From: Succinatimonas sp. UBA6849
GTDB lineage: Bacteria > Pseudomonadota > Gammaproteobacteria > Enterobacterales > Succinivibrionaceae
Reading direction: 5' to 3'
DNA length: 27,250 nt
Assembly: GCA_002449335.1 (NCBI GenBank)
Contig: DKDL01000062.1
Coordinates: forward strand, 1 to 27,250
In this document: positions 14,532 through 20,909 of the stretch, in pieces
Position numbering within the stretch: the stretch's first letter is position 1
Layout of the letters: every line of letters starts with the position of its first letter
Program-made: the position numbers and the translations under genes
Notes under the pieces: model-generated
Told to the model about the DNA's origin: nothing
Seen by the model: the letters and a program-made list of their open reading frames with translations, nothing else
Database searches by the model: none

Positions 14532-14765
14532 ATGTCAAAGGCAATTATCGCTACTGTAAAGCAGGATTTAACTCGTGCTTATGCTCTTTTTGAAAAGGCT
14601 CTCGATTTCTCTGTACTAGCAGGAATTTGTTTATCTTTATTATGTGCCTATTCACAGGTTGTAGGTGATCTTTTATCTACTTGTTTAAATGGCCCTGTAT
14701 CTCAGGTTGCCTCTTTAAGAGTAGGCATTCTGATTGTGAAAAAGTACACCACAAAGCAAGGCTAG
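14532..14765 (+). CDS. Small membrane protein (77 residues), unknown
   Basis: No family is recognised. A clear GGAGAACGA ribosome site precedes the ATG. After a short amphipathic start (MSKAIIATVKQDLTRAYALF) there is one hydrophobic helix, FSVLAGICLSLLCAYSQVVG. A second weaker hydrophobic stretch (VASLRVGILIV) ends in a basic tail, KKYTTKQG. It is the first gene behind the sigma54 promoter and opens a run of small membrane-protein genes. Small single-span proteins with basic tails occur among phage-shock proteins, toxin peptides and membrane stress regulators, but nothing here decides between them. The stop codon TAG is exactly the loop of a hairpin. Confidence 0.65.
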   Translation: MSKAIIATVKQDLTRAYALFEKALDFSVLAGICLSLLCAYSQVVGDLLSTCLNGPVSQVASLRVGILIVKKYTTKQG

Positions 14766-14775
14766 GCCTTGCTTT
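14753..14775 (+). terminator. Hairpin centred on the stop codon of the 77-residue gene
   Basis: AAAGCAAGGC and GCCTTGCTTT make a perfect 10-bp stem whose 3-base loop is the TAG stop codon. A second hairpin, GCTTTGT/ACAAAGC, follows at 14781-14797. There is no long T run, so this may be a weak terminator or a stabilising or translation-linked structure rather than a classical terminator. Confidence 0.5.
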
Positions 14776-14838
14776 AGTGAGCTTTGTAAAACAAAGCCAA
14801 AACTAAAAGTAAAAAGTAAGAAAACCTAGGAGAGACAA

Positions 14839-15009
14839 ATGTTAGCACCTGAAGATTTCATCTATATCGCTGTTTACATGCTGTTATCAGTTTTAATCAT
14901 AGTGTATTGCAAGTTATGCAAGATTAAAAACTGTCAGGCTGTAAGCGGAGTCACTCTGTTTTCTGTGATGTACTGGCTCTTTTTCTTCAGTGATGCCTTT
15001 GTAAGGTGA
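14839..15009 (+). CDS. Small membrane protein (56 residues), unknown
   Basis: This short frame starts at an ATG behind AGGAGAGACAA, a strong ribosome site, which is the main reason to call it. The product has two hydrophobic helices, FIYIAVYMLLSVLIIVY and VTLFSVMYWLFFFSDAF. A short cysteine-containing polar turn (CKLCKIKNC) links them. A 9-bp hairpin follows the stop. I recognise no family. It is the second small membrane-protein gene in a row. Confidence 0.6.
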   Translation: MLAPEDFIYIAVYMLLSVLIIVYCKLCKIKNCQAVSGVTLFSVMYWLFFFSDAFVR

Positions 15010-15018
15010 ACACAAAAG

Positions 15019-15045
15019 AAAAGCACCAGAAAACAAGGTGCTTTT
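15019..15045 (+). terminator. Rho-independent terminator after the 56-residue gene
   Basis: AAAAGCACC and GGTGCTTTT form a 9-bp stem with a 9-base loop, ending in four T residues, ten bases past the stop codon. Confidence 0.6.
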
Positions 15046-15110
15046 AAAGATAAACATCAAGGCTTCAAAATGAATTGCCAAAAGGATTTAAAAGTAAATA
15101 GGAGAAATAC

Positions 15111-15326
15111 ATGACCACAGTAGAAATTGTCTTCACCATTGTGAGACTTTTAATGGCATTAGCCTTGGAAATAATTGCCTACATACTGATTAAACGCACT
15201 TTCTCTAAGACTAAGTCAGAGAGTAGCAGAGAATTAAGCGAGGGATTAAATGTGGTTTTAGGCTTTTGCGCAGGCTACGGGGTCATGAGTATGTTCGATC
15301 ATTTAATAGACTACATTTTTTCATGA
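15111..15326 (+). CDS. Small membrane protein (71 residues), unknown
   Basis: The ATG is preceded by AGGAGAAATAC. The product has an N-terminal hydrophobic helix, IVFTIVRLLMALALEIIAYI, then a basic, serine-rich cytoplasmic-type loop (KRTFSKTKSESSRELSEG). A second hydrophobic helix, LNVVLGFCAGYGVMSMF, runs into LIDYIF. This two-span hairpin layout resembles its small neighbours in plan but not clearly in sequence. No known family is recognised. It follows a terminator-like hairpin, so it may have its own promoter or depend on partial read-through. Confidence 0.65.
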   Translation: MTTVEIVFTIVRLLMALALEIIAYILIKRTFSKTKSESSRELSEGLNVVLGFCAGYGVMSMFDHLIDYIFS

Positions 15327-15381
15327 TTGAGAACAGATAGAACTTTAGAAATTTTAGTGGAAGACTTTTAAGAGGTGAATT

Positions 15382-15543
15382 ATGCAATTTTGGTTGTACT
15401 TTGGTTATGTTGTCATTTACCTGATCGGAATGGGCGTCTTTATAACATTTTGGAAGAAGTTTAAGTGTTCAAATACAGAAATTTTATGGCAGTTTGCTTA
15501 TTACACAATATTCTACTGGACCTGCATGTACCTGTCAGTATGA
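15382..15543 (+). CDS. Small membrane protein (53 residues), unknown
   Basis: The ATG lies behind AAGAGGTGAATT, a good ribosome site, 55 bases after the preceding stop. The product is almost all hydrophobic and aromatic. Helix one is FGYVVIYLIGMGVFITFW, followed by a short basic turn (KKFKCSNTE), and helix two is LWQFAYYTIFYWTCMYLSV. The two-helix plan with a Cys-Lys turn resembles the 56-residue protein at 14839. The two could be diverged copies, but I cannot align them reliably by eye. Function unknown. Confidence 0.55.
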   Translation: MQFWLYFGYVVIYLIGMGVFITFWKKFKCSNTEILWQFAYYTIFYWTCMYLSV

Positions 15544-15846
15544 GGTCGTCTTAGACCTAACGGACAAGATTCAGGCGTGAGTACTAGGGGAAAAGACTGG
15601 ATGTAAGGCGTGTGAATGTAAATCAAGCTTAAAGAAACAGAAAAAACTCTAAAGAGCTAATTTACGGTAGGTAGTTAAGCCGGTAGTTAAAGTAGATAGT
15701 TAAAGAGTAGTCCAGGAATTGGTAGCTCATAGAGTTCTTCTCAGGTTGCGTTTCTTACTTTTTGCAGCCTGAGCTTTTTAAAGTAAATCACAATTGAAAG
15801 TAAATCATCAAGAAAAGTATTGGTGTGTTTTTAAGAGGAAAAGATC
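15544..15846 (+). other. Intergenic stretch with degenerate short repeats, possible 3' small RNA
   Basis: I see no protein-coding frame in this 303-bp gap. It holds a small hairpin AGGTC/GACCT right at the preceding stop, three degenerate copies of a GTAGTTAA(A)G unit (about 15671-15706), and an intrinsic terminator at 15740-15789. RNA ending at that terminator could be a small RNA. The stretch GGAATTGGTAGCTCA looks like a tRNA D-arm, but no T-arm or acceptor stem goes with it. Confidence 0.4.
15740..15789 (+). terminator. Rho-independent terminator
   Basis: CTCAGGTTGC (15740-15749) and GCAGCCTGAG (15774-15783) form a 10-bp stem with one G-U pair, followed by CTTTTTA. It separates the upstream small-protein genes from the 69-residue gene. 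Confidence 0.75.
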
Positions 15847-16056
15847 ATGGAACAGTGTGTAAATGTAGTGAGTGTATCTCCTGTCATGACTTTAGGTGCA
15901 GCAATTGTCATTGTTTTGAATTTTATTGTAGCTGTCATGCTCATCTTTGCTGATTTAGATTTTTTTGAAAATGGTAAAAAAAGGTATTCCCGCATTTTGG
16001 GATGTGTGCTTATGGTCTGGGTAGTAGTTTTTGCAGCGTTGCAGTTTATGAAGTGA
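15847..16056 (+). CDS. Small membrane protein (69 residues), unknown
   Basis: The ATG follows AGAGGAAAAGATC. Two hydrophobic helices are clear: VMTLGAAIVIVLNFIVAVML plus IFADLDFF, and, after the basic turn NGKKRYSRI, LGCVLMVWVVVFAALQFM. The plan (helix, basic turn, helix) matches the three two-span neighbours upstream. A terminator lies just upstream, so it is probably a separate transcript. Family and role unknown. Confidence 0.6.
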   Translation: MEQCVNVVSVSPVMTLGAAIVIVLNFIVAVMLIFADLDFFENGKKRYSRILGCVLMVWVVVFAALQFMK

Positions 16057-16152
16057 AGATATATAAGAAACTATAGATAAGATGAGCATAGACAAGAGTT
16101 AAAGACTGCACAGAGAAATTAACAATAGGGCTTTAAAATCAGCCTTAACTTC

Positions 16153-16191
16153 TGTAAATCGCTTTCTAACGCTATGGTTTAGCAATTTACA
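16153..16191 (+). terminator. Imperfect hairpin between the 69-residue gene and the exported-protein gene
   Basis: TGTAAATCGCT and AGCAATTTACA pair over 10 of 11 bases across a 17-base loop. No T run follows, so it is a weak terminator candidate. The next bases contain two copies of ACACAATTAAA. Confidence 0.3.
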
Positions 16192-16263
16192 CAATTAAAC
16201 AATCACACAATTAAAACAAATTTGAAGAAACTGAATATAAACCACAATAAAAAGGATTTAAAA

Positions 16264-16788
16264 ATGAAAAAATCATTAGTAATCGCATCATTAGTTTTAG
16301 CTTTAACCTCTATTAACACAGCTTTAGCTGATCCTAAGCCATTAGGTTTCGAACTTGGCAAAGCTACCATTGAGGAGGTACAAAACACTTATAAGACCAC
16401 AGAGGCTGGTATCAGTGCTTATACCGCTGGTAGAATTTTAAATGTTGATCCATACGAAATAGGTATGCAGGATCTTGAAAAGGTAGTGTTCATCTTTAAT
16501 AAGGACGGCACTTTAAGTGTTGTGGACATGACCTTTAACAAGTCCAAGTTTGATGAACTCTACGGTCAGCTCAACAAAAAATATAAGCTTGTTAAAAAGC
16601 AGATCCCATTTGTTGGCAACAAATATGCTGAGTATAAGAATGGTAACTCAACCGTGAAACTCGATGCACCGCATATGAGCTTTGAGCTGGACGTCATCTA
16701 CGGTCAGAACTCTTTCTTTAAAGCCATGAAAGAGGTTAACAACCGTCAGGAGCAGCAACGTAAAGACAAGCAGGCTTCAATGCTGTAA
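16264..16788 (+). CDS. Exported periplasmic protein (174 residues), unknown
   Basis: The ATG at 16264, behind AAAAGGATTTAAAA, is preferred to an in-frame TTG 42 bases upstream because it begins directly with a signal peptide. That is MKKSLVIASLVLALTSINTA plus LA, with likely cleavage after A22. The mature part starts DPKPLGFELGKATIEEVQNT, which suggests a domain resembling outer-membrane assembly or lysozyme-inhibitor-sized periplasmic proteins, but I cannot name it. It continues with alternating strands (VVFIFNKDGTLSVVDMTF, KYKLVKKQIPFVGNKYAEY) and a charged Gln/Lys-rich tail. The 'leader, GFELGKAT, KYxLVKK' plan fits bacterial proteins that read a quantity per strand pair, with no active-site residue obvious. 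Secretion is well supported; function is not known. Confidence 0.75.
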   Translation: MKKSLVIASLVLALTSINTALADPKPLGFELGKATIEEVQNTYKTTEAGISAYTAGRILNVDPYEIGMQDLEKVVFIFNKDGTLSVVDMTFNKSKFDELYGQLNKKYKLVKKQIPFVGNKYAEYKNGNSTVKLDAPHMSFELDVIYGQNSFFKAMKEVNNRQEQQRKDKQASML

Positions 16789-16796
16789 AGAAAACA

Positions 16797-16825
16797 CATG
16801 TCCTGCGTCTTCCACGCAGGCATGT
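16797..16825. terminator. Hairpin between exported-protein and lipoprotein genes
   Basis: CATG-T-CCTGCGT pairs with ACGCAGG-CATG around the loop CTTCC, with one bulged T. The T run (GTTTTCTTT) is on the minus-strand side, so on the plus strand it is more likely a 3' stabiliser or weak terminator. Confidence 0.45.
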
Positions 16826-16860
16826 TACACTATAAAACCAAATAACCTGGAGAGAACAGA

Positions 16861-17220
16861 ATGAAACATTCATTGAGAGCATGCATTAAAAATACAGCTA
16901 AAACCACAATGATCTGCACTATGATCATGCTTACTGCCTGCTCTACAATACCTGCTAATAATGCACAGAACTCTTCAGATAAGAAGATGGTATGCAATCT
17001 CTCAGCAGCTGCAATCTGTGAGAACGCTAACTACAACAGTGACAACTTCAATGCTGAAATCCTTGCCAACAATAAAGATAGTAATGGCAACAATAATGTT
17101 GTTGGCGAATCAACCATAGGACAAAAGATCGTAGGTTATACAGCATTAGGCCTTGCTATAGTACTTTATACAGGACTTTTGATCTTAGATCACAATGTCA
17201 GCTCTCGTCCTCATCGTTAA
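16861..17220 (+). CDS. Small lipoprotein with C-terminal membrane helix, unknown
   Basis: The 119-residue protein starts behind CTGGAGAGAACAGA. A basic start leads into TTMICTMIMLTAC, a lipobox (LTAC) with lipidation expected at C27. The middle is polar and Asn/Ser-rich (NNAQNSSDKK, NNKDSNGNNN). Near the end is one hydrophobic helix, IVGYTALGLAIVLYTGLLIL, then DHNVSSRPHR. A lipid anchor plus a C-terminal span would tether both ends. I recognise no family. It may be co-transcribed with the exported protein 72 bases upstream. Confidence 0.7.
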   Translation: MKHSLRACIKNTAKTTMICTMIMLTACSTIPANNAQNSSDKKMVCNLSAAAICENANYNSDNFNAEILANNKDSNGNNNVVGESTIGQKIVGYTALGLAIVLYTGLLILDHNVSSRPHR

Positions 17221-17313
17221 ATTCAGGTAGAATTAGACAGGTTCATAGGTCTATTTAGGTAGGCTTATAGAGAAGGTCAAAGAGTAAGAGAAAGATATTC
17301 TTTGATGCAATAG

Positions 17314-17979
17314 CTAATGAAACAATCTCTTTAACCTTTGAGATGCCTGATGCTCAGCATGAAGCAGCTTGTCTTTAAAGGTTACTTTCTCTTTTACTTG
17401 GATCTCTCCTAAGATCTCATTACGAATGTAATGCTCTAACTCCTCATTATTGAAAAGAACAGGGGAGTAATGATTAGGAGCATAGTCAACACACATATTA
17501 AAACGTACAATACCATCAGAGCTGTCAGGCTCTTTTGAATGGATATGTCCGTGGATTACGGTGTTGCAGTTATTCTCTTCAAAGATCTCTTTGAACTCTG
17601 CTTCTCTTTTGGAATCTGGTTCTGATAAAGGGTAGTGACAGATAAAGATATTCTCAAAGAGAATGTAGTCTATGATCTTTTCAAAACCACAGTTTAAAAA
17701 GAACTTGTCGGTAATAGTGTCGTGGTTACCTCTGAGCATGAGTTTTCTGCCTTTAAGCTTTTTGCAGTACTCAGAGATATGAGGTTTAAATTCAGACTTT
17801 AAAAAAGCTATATCACCTAAAAAGACTACGATGTCGTCATCACAGATGACGTCATTGTAGTTTTTTAGCATCAGATCTTCACACTGTTGTAAACCTTCAT
17901 CTGAAAACTCAAATTGAGGACGAGCATACTTAATGATGTTCTTATGACATAAATGAAGATCTGAGGTGAAATAGAGCAT
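17314..17979 (-). CDS. Calcineurin-like metallophosphoesterase
   Basis: The 221-residue protein has all metal-binding blocks of the family in order. These are FTSDLHLCHKN (D-x-H, residues 5-15), VVFLGDIAF (G-D), LMLRGNHDT (G-N-H-D), ICHYPLS, and VIHGHIHS (G-H-x-H). These bind two metal ions and hydrolyse phosphomonoesters, phosphodiesters or nucleotides. The compact size and the HLCHKNI start resemble stand-alone phosphoesterases common in phages and bacterial accessory regions. Substrate cannot be told from the sequence. It stands alone on the minus strand, facing the small-protein genes. A phosphodiesterase acting on signalling nucleotides near a cyclic-oligoadenylate system is conceivable, but nothing in the sequence shows it. 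Confidence 0.88.
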   Translation of the reverse strand: MLYFTSDLHLCHKNIIKYARPQFEFSDEGLQQCEDLMLKNYNDVICDDDIVVFLGDIAFLKSEFKPHISEYCKKLKGRKLMLRGNHDTITDKFFLNCGFEKIIDYILFENIFICHYPLSEPDSKREAEFKEIFEENNCNTVIHGHIHSKEPDSSDGIVRFNMCVDYAPNHYSPVLFNNEELEHYIRNEILGEIQVKEKVTFKDKLLHAEHQASQRLKRLFH

Positions 17980-18011
17980 GGTTGCCTGCCTTAAAACAAA
18001 TACTGTTAATA

Positions 18012-18041
18012 CATCAGATGATGAAAAAGCATCAGATGATG
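18012..18041. repeat. Two direct copies of CATCAGATGATG
   Basis: Exact 12-base copies lie at 18012-18023 and 18030-18041, 33-62 bases upstream of the metallophosphoesterase start codon. They may be paired regulator sites or chance. Confidence 0.4.
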
Positions 18042-18139
18042 TAAAAGGTGGTGTAACGTAAACTAAAAGTAAAAGTCTTTCTTAAAAGAGAATGAATGTC
18101 AGACTTTGACTTTGAGCTTGGTACTGAGTTTTAGTTTGC

Positions 18140-18205
18140 TTTTAAATTTATCTTTTGTATCCTAGACAGAGGATCTTTAAAAGTCATCAAAAGATAAATT
18201 TAAAA
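18140..18205. repeat. Perfect 18-bp inverted repeat with nested hairpin
   Basis: TTTTAAATTTATCTTTTG (18140-18157) and CAAAAGATAAATTTAAAA (18188-18205) are exact inverted copies. The 30-base spacer contains a second small stem, ATCCT/AGGAT. The right arm overlaps the T run of the accC terminator. It could be a secondary terminator or a small mobile-repeat remnant. Confidence 0.65.
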
Positions 18206-18230
18206 ACAAAAACGGACCTATGAAGGTCCG
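18202..18230 (-). terminator. Rho-independent terminator of the aroQ-accB-accC operon
   Basis: On the minus strand CGGACC-TTCATA-GGTCCG is followed by TTTTTGTTTTT, 20 bases past the accC stop. This is a classical intrinsic terminator. Confidence 0.88.
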
Positions 18231-18250
18231 CTTTAGTTTAAGAGCAAAGA

Positions 18251-19612
18251 TTATTTCTTTTGCTCTTTAGCAGCTTCAAGTTTCTGCTCAAGGTAGTGAA
18301 TGCTTGCACCGCCCTTGATTTCTACAGGATCAGTTAACAGATCCTTGTGTAGAGGAACGTTAGTCTTAATACCGTTAAGTACTAATTCATCTAAAGCCTC
18401 TAAACCGCGCAGACGAGCTAGCTCACGTGTATCATCGTAAACAATTAACTTGCCTACTAATGAATCGTAGTGAGGTGGAACCTTGTAGCCCTGATATACA
18501 TGGCTGTCCCAGCGTACGCCTGGACCACCTGGTACATGCAGATACTTAATCTCACCAGGAGATGGCATAAAGGTAGCAGGATCTTCAGCATTGATACGGA
18601 ACTCAAATGCATGACCACGTAACTTGATGTCTGACTGCTTGATTGATAATGGGTTACCAGCACAAACTGAAATCATTTCACGAACGATATCAACGCCTGT
18701 GATCATTTCAGTAATTGGGTGTTCAACCTGAACACGGGTGTTCATTTCGATGAAGTAGAACTCACCGTTCTCATATAAGAACTCGAAAGTACCTGCACCA
18801 CGGTAGCCAATATCAACACATGCCTGAGCACAGCGAGAACCGATAGTCTCACGCTGTTTCTCTGAAATGAATGGAGCTGGAGCTTCTTCTAGAACCTTCT
18901 GGTTACGACGCTGCATTGAGCAGTCACGTTCACCTAGGTATACAGCATGACCCTGACCGTCAGATAAAACCTGGAACTCAATATGGCGAGGGTTCTCTAA
19001 GAACTTCTCCATATATACAGCAGGGTTGTTAAAGAACATGTCAGCTTCACGGCGTGTTAGCGCGATTGAATCCTCTAACTCATCATCAGATCTTACAACA
19101 CGCATACCACGGCCACCGCCACCACCAGCTGCTTTGATGATGATAGGGTAACCAATCTGGTTAGCTAAACGTTTGTTCTCTTCAAAATCTTCACCTAAAG
19201 CACCTGCTGAACCTGGAACGCAAGGAACGCCAGCTTTCTGCATAGCTTTTTTAGCTGAAACTTTATCACCCATTAAACGAATGGTATCAGCAGTAGGACC
19301 GATAAAGATAAAGCCTGACTTTTCAACCATCTCAGCAAAGTCAGCATTCTCTGACAAGAAGCCGTAACCTGGATGAATAGCGTTAGCACCAGTAGCTTCA
19401 GCAGCAGCGATGATTGATGGAATATTCAGATATGAGTCTTTAGGAGCTGCAGGTCCTATGCACACAGCCTCATCAGCTAACTTAACATGCAATAAATCGC
19501 GGTCAGCAGTTGAATGTACAGCTACGGTCTTTAAACCTAACTGACGGCATGCTCTTAGAATACGTAAAGCAATCTCACCGCGGTTTGCAATCAGAACTTT
19601 TTCAAGTTTCAT
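18251..19612 (-). CDS. accC: Biotin carboxylase subunit of acetyl-CoA carboxylase
   Basis: The 453-residue product is close to the usual 449. It carries the N-terminal KVLIANRGEIALRILRA signature and the ATP-grasp glycine loop IIKAAGGGGGRGMRVV. The catalytic core (HIEFQVLSDGQGHAVYLGER, FYFIEMNTRVQVEHPITEM) and the C-terminal domain FRINAEDP are also present. It carboxylates the biotin on AccB using ATP and bicarbonate, the first half-reaction of malonyl-CoA formation for fatty-acid synthesis in the cytoplasm. It follows accB after 21 bases, the normal accBC pairing, and ends at an intrinsic terminator. No anomaly seen. Confidence 0.98.
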   Translation of the reverse strand: MKLEKVLIANRGEIALRILRACRQLGLKTVAVHSTADRDLLHVKLADEAVCIGPAAPKDSYLNIPSIIAAAEATGANAIHPGYGFLSENADFAEMVEKSGFIFIGPTADTIRLMGDKVSAKKAMQKAGVPCVPGSAGALGEDFEENKRLANQIGYPIIIKAAGGGGGRGMRVVRSDDELEDSIALTRREADMFFNNPAVYMEKFLENPRHIEFQVLSDGQGHAVYLGERDCSMQRRNQKVLEEAPAPFISEKQRETIGSRCAQACVDIGYRGAGTFEFLYENGEFYFIEMNTRVQVEHPITEMITGVDIVREMISVCAGNPLSIKQSDIKLRGHAFEFRINAEDPATFMPSPGEIKYLHVPGGPGVRWDSHVYQGYKVPPHYDSLVGKLIVYDDTRELARLRGLEALDELVLNGIKTNVPLHKDLLTDPVEIKGGASIHYLEQKLEAAKEQKK

Positions 19613-19633
19613 ATTTATGGGTTACCCCTTATA

Positions 19634-20113
19634 TTATTCAAACTCGAATAATGGCTGATCAAACTCAACGGTAGAACCGTTCTCAACCAAAATCTTCTTA
19701 ATAACACCTGATCTGTCAGCCTGAATCTGGTTCATCATCTTCATAGCTTCGATAATGCACAGGGTATCGCCTTCTTTTACTGAAGCGCCTTCTTCAACGA
19801 AAGGAGCTGCAGTAGGGCTTGCTGAACGATAGAAAGTACCAACCATTGGTGACTTCATAAGTTTAGCTGCATCAGGAGCAGCAGGTGCTGCTGGAGCTGC
19901 TGCAGGAGCAGGAGCTGCAGCTGGAGCTGCTGGTGCTGCTACAGGAGCAGGAGCTGCTACAGGAGCTGCAATTACGGTCTGAACTGACTGAGCTACAGCC
20001 TTTTCACGGGTAATCTTAAGCTCTTCTTCGCCTTGCTTTAAGTTGATCTCAGATACATCTGACTTAGATACAATTTCGATAAGCTTAGCTATCTTATGAA
20101 TATCAATTTGCAT
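19634..20113 (-). CDS. accB: Biotin carboxyl carrier protein of acetyl-CoA carboxylase
   Basis: The 159-residue protein has the short N-terminal helix (DIHKIAKLIEIVSKSDVSEI). A flexible Ala/Pro linker follows at about residues 45-80, then the biotinyl domain. The biotin-accepting lysine is K125 in EAMKMMN. It shuttles carboxybiotin between AccC and the carboxyltransferase AccAD. Start codon ATG at 20113 lies behind AGGATATTTTTC. It sits 30 bases after aroQ and 21 before accC, so the three are likely one transcript. Confidence 0.98.
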   Translation of the reverse strand: MQIDIHKIAKLIEIVSKSDVSEINLKQGEEELKITREKAVAQSVQTVIAAPVAAPAPVAAPAAPAAAPAPAAAPAAPAAPDAAKLMKSPMVGTFYRSASPTAAPFVEEGASVKEGDTLCIIEAMKMMNQIQADRSGVIKKILVENGSTVEFDQPLFEFE

Positions 20114-20143
20114 GAAAAATATCCTATTTAGTTGATTCTAATC

Positions 20144-20593
20144 TTAATGCTTACGGTCTAAGAAACGCACAGCGCCTCTTAGAGCAAACTCATAACCATC
20201 AAGTCCGAAACCTACAATGACACCAACAGCCACATCGGACAGGAATGAATGATGTCTGAATTCCTCTCGTTTGTGAACATTGGAAATGTGAATCTCATAG
20301 AATGGCATATCAATACCTGCAAGCGCATCACGAATAGCTACACTAGTATGGGTATAGGCACCTGCGTTTAATAGTATGAAATCTACTTTGTTGCGGGAAT
20401 TTTGGATCTTGTCGACGATATCGCCTTCATGATTAGACTGGTAGCATTCAATATCAACATTAAGTTCATCTGCCACCTTTTTGAGCATATTCTCAAGATC
20501 TTTAATGGTCTCATGACCATAGATCTCTGGCTCACGGGTGCCTAAAAGGTTAAGGTTTGGACCATTAACCACTAATATTGAATATTTAGCCAA
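20144..20593 (-). CDS. aroQ: Type II 3-dehydroquinate dehydratase
   Basis: The 149-residue size is typical of the type II (dodecameric) enzyme. It shows SILVVNGPNLNLLGTREPEI with the Arg/Tyr (Y25 of EIYG) active-site region, then CYQSNHEGDIVDKI, ILLNAGAYTHTSVAIRDAL, EIHISNVHKREEFRHHS and VGVIVGFGLDGYEFAL. It converts 3-dehydroquinate to 3-dehydroshikimate in aromatic amino-acid synthesis. The start is TTG with GGAG eight bases upstream, and no nearer ATG fits. Linkage aroQ-accB-accC is common in gammaproteobacteria. Confidence 0.97.
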   Translation of the reverse strand: MAKYSILVVNGPNLNLLGTREPEIYGHETIKDLENMLKKVADELNVDIECYQSNHEGDIVDKIQNSRNKVDFILLNAGAYTHTSVAIRDALAGIDMPFYEIHISNVHKREEFRHHSFLSDVAVGVIVGFGLDGYEFALRGAVRFLDRKH

Positions 20594-20909
20594 AATCTAA
20601 CTCCAAAAAACTGAATTGGCGCATTTTAGCATTTTTACAGTAAAGTGGCGCAAATTTTCTTAAAAAGTCCGTATTTTTTATGAAAATTGACCTTTTTTAC
20701 CAAAATTTGACTTCCAAAAGAACTAATAAAAACGCTCACTTACTGAATGTAATTTGTGTTTTTTTATTTGGCAAATTAAAGATACGAAAACTTGTAAAAA
20801 CTATGATGTGTAACACAAAAAAATGTTAGAATGTGCACACAGTTTTTTCTTTCATTTTAAGGTGCCTGTTAAAAGGTACCTAACCTTTATAACTACTGAG
20901 GAACACTCC
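20594..20909. other. Divergent promoter region between aroQ and glyA
   Basis: This 316-bp AT-rich gap has an extended -10 element on each side, TGCTAAAAT on the minus strand (20631-20623) and TGTTAGAAT on the plus strand (20824-20832). An AGGTGCC/GGTACCT stem (about 20861-20882) lies in the glyA leader. I see no gene in it; an in-frame ATG at 20823 lies in the promoter and would add 29 unrelated residues to GlyA. Confidence 0.55.
20824..20832 (+). promoter_or_regulatory. Extended -10 promoter element for glyA
   Basis: TG-T-TAGAAT fits an extended -10 element about 78 bases before the glyA start codon. No good -35 is seen 17 bases upstream, as is common for extended -10 promoters. Confidence 0.4.

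Noticed and set aside
15709..15785. tRNA-like stretch (GGTAGCTCA resembles a D-arm)
   Set aside because: No matching T-arm, acceptor stem or CCA; the 3' part is instead a terminator hairpin.
16612..16629. A second GG-N10-GC sigma54-like match on the plus strand
   Set aside because: It is inside the exported-protein coding region, and the -24 and -12 boxes are poor beyond the spacing.
18012..18041. Paired CATCAGATGATG copies as a possible CRISPR remnant
   Set aside because: Only two 12-base copies with a 6-base gap; no repeat-spacer pattern.
19861..19975. GCTGCAGGAGCA-like repeats as a possible minisatellite
   Set aside because: They encode the normal Ala/Pro linker of AccB.
20823..20909. 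An upstream in-frame ATG that would give GlyA 29 more residues
   Set aside because: It lies in the extended -10 element, has no ribosome site, and the added residues are unlike GlyA; ATG at 20910 has a good site and the conserved N-terminus.
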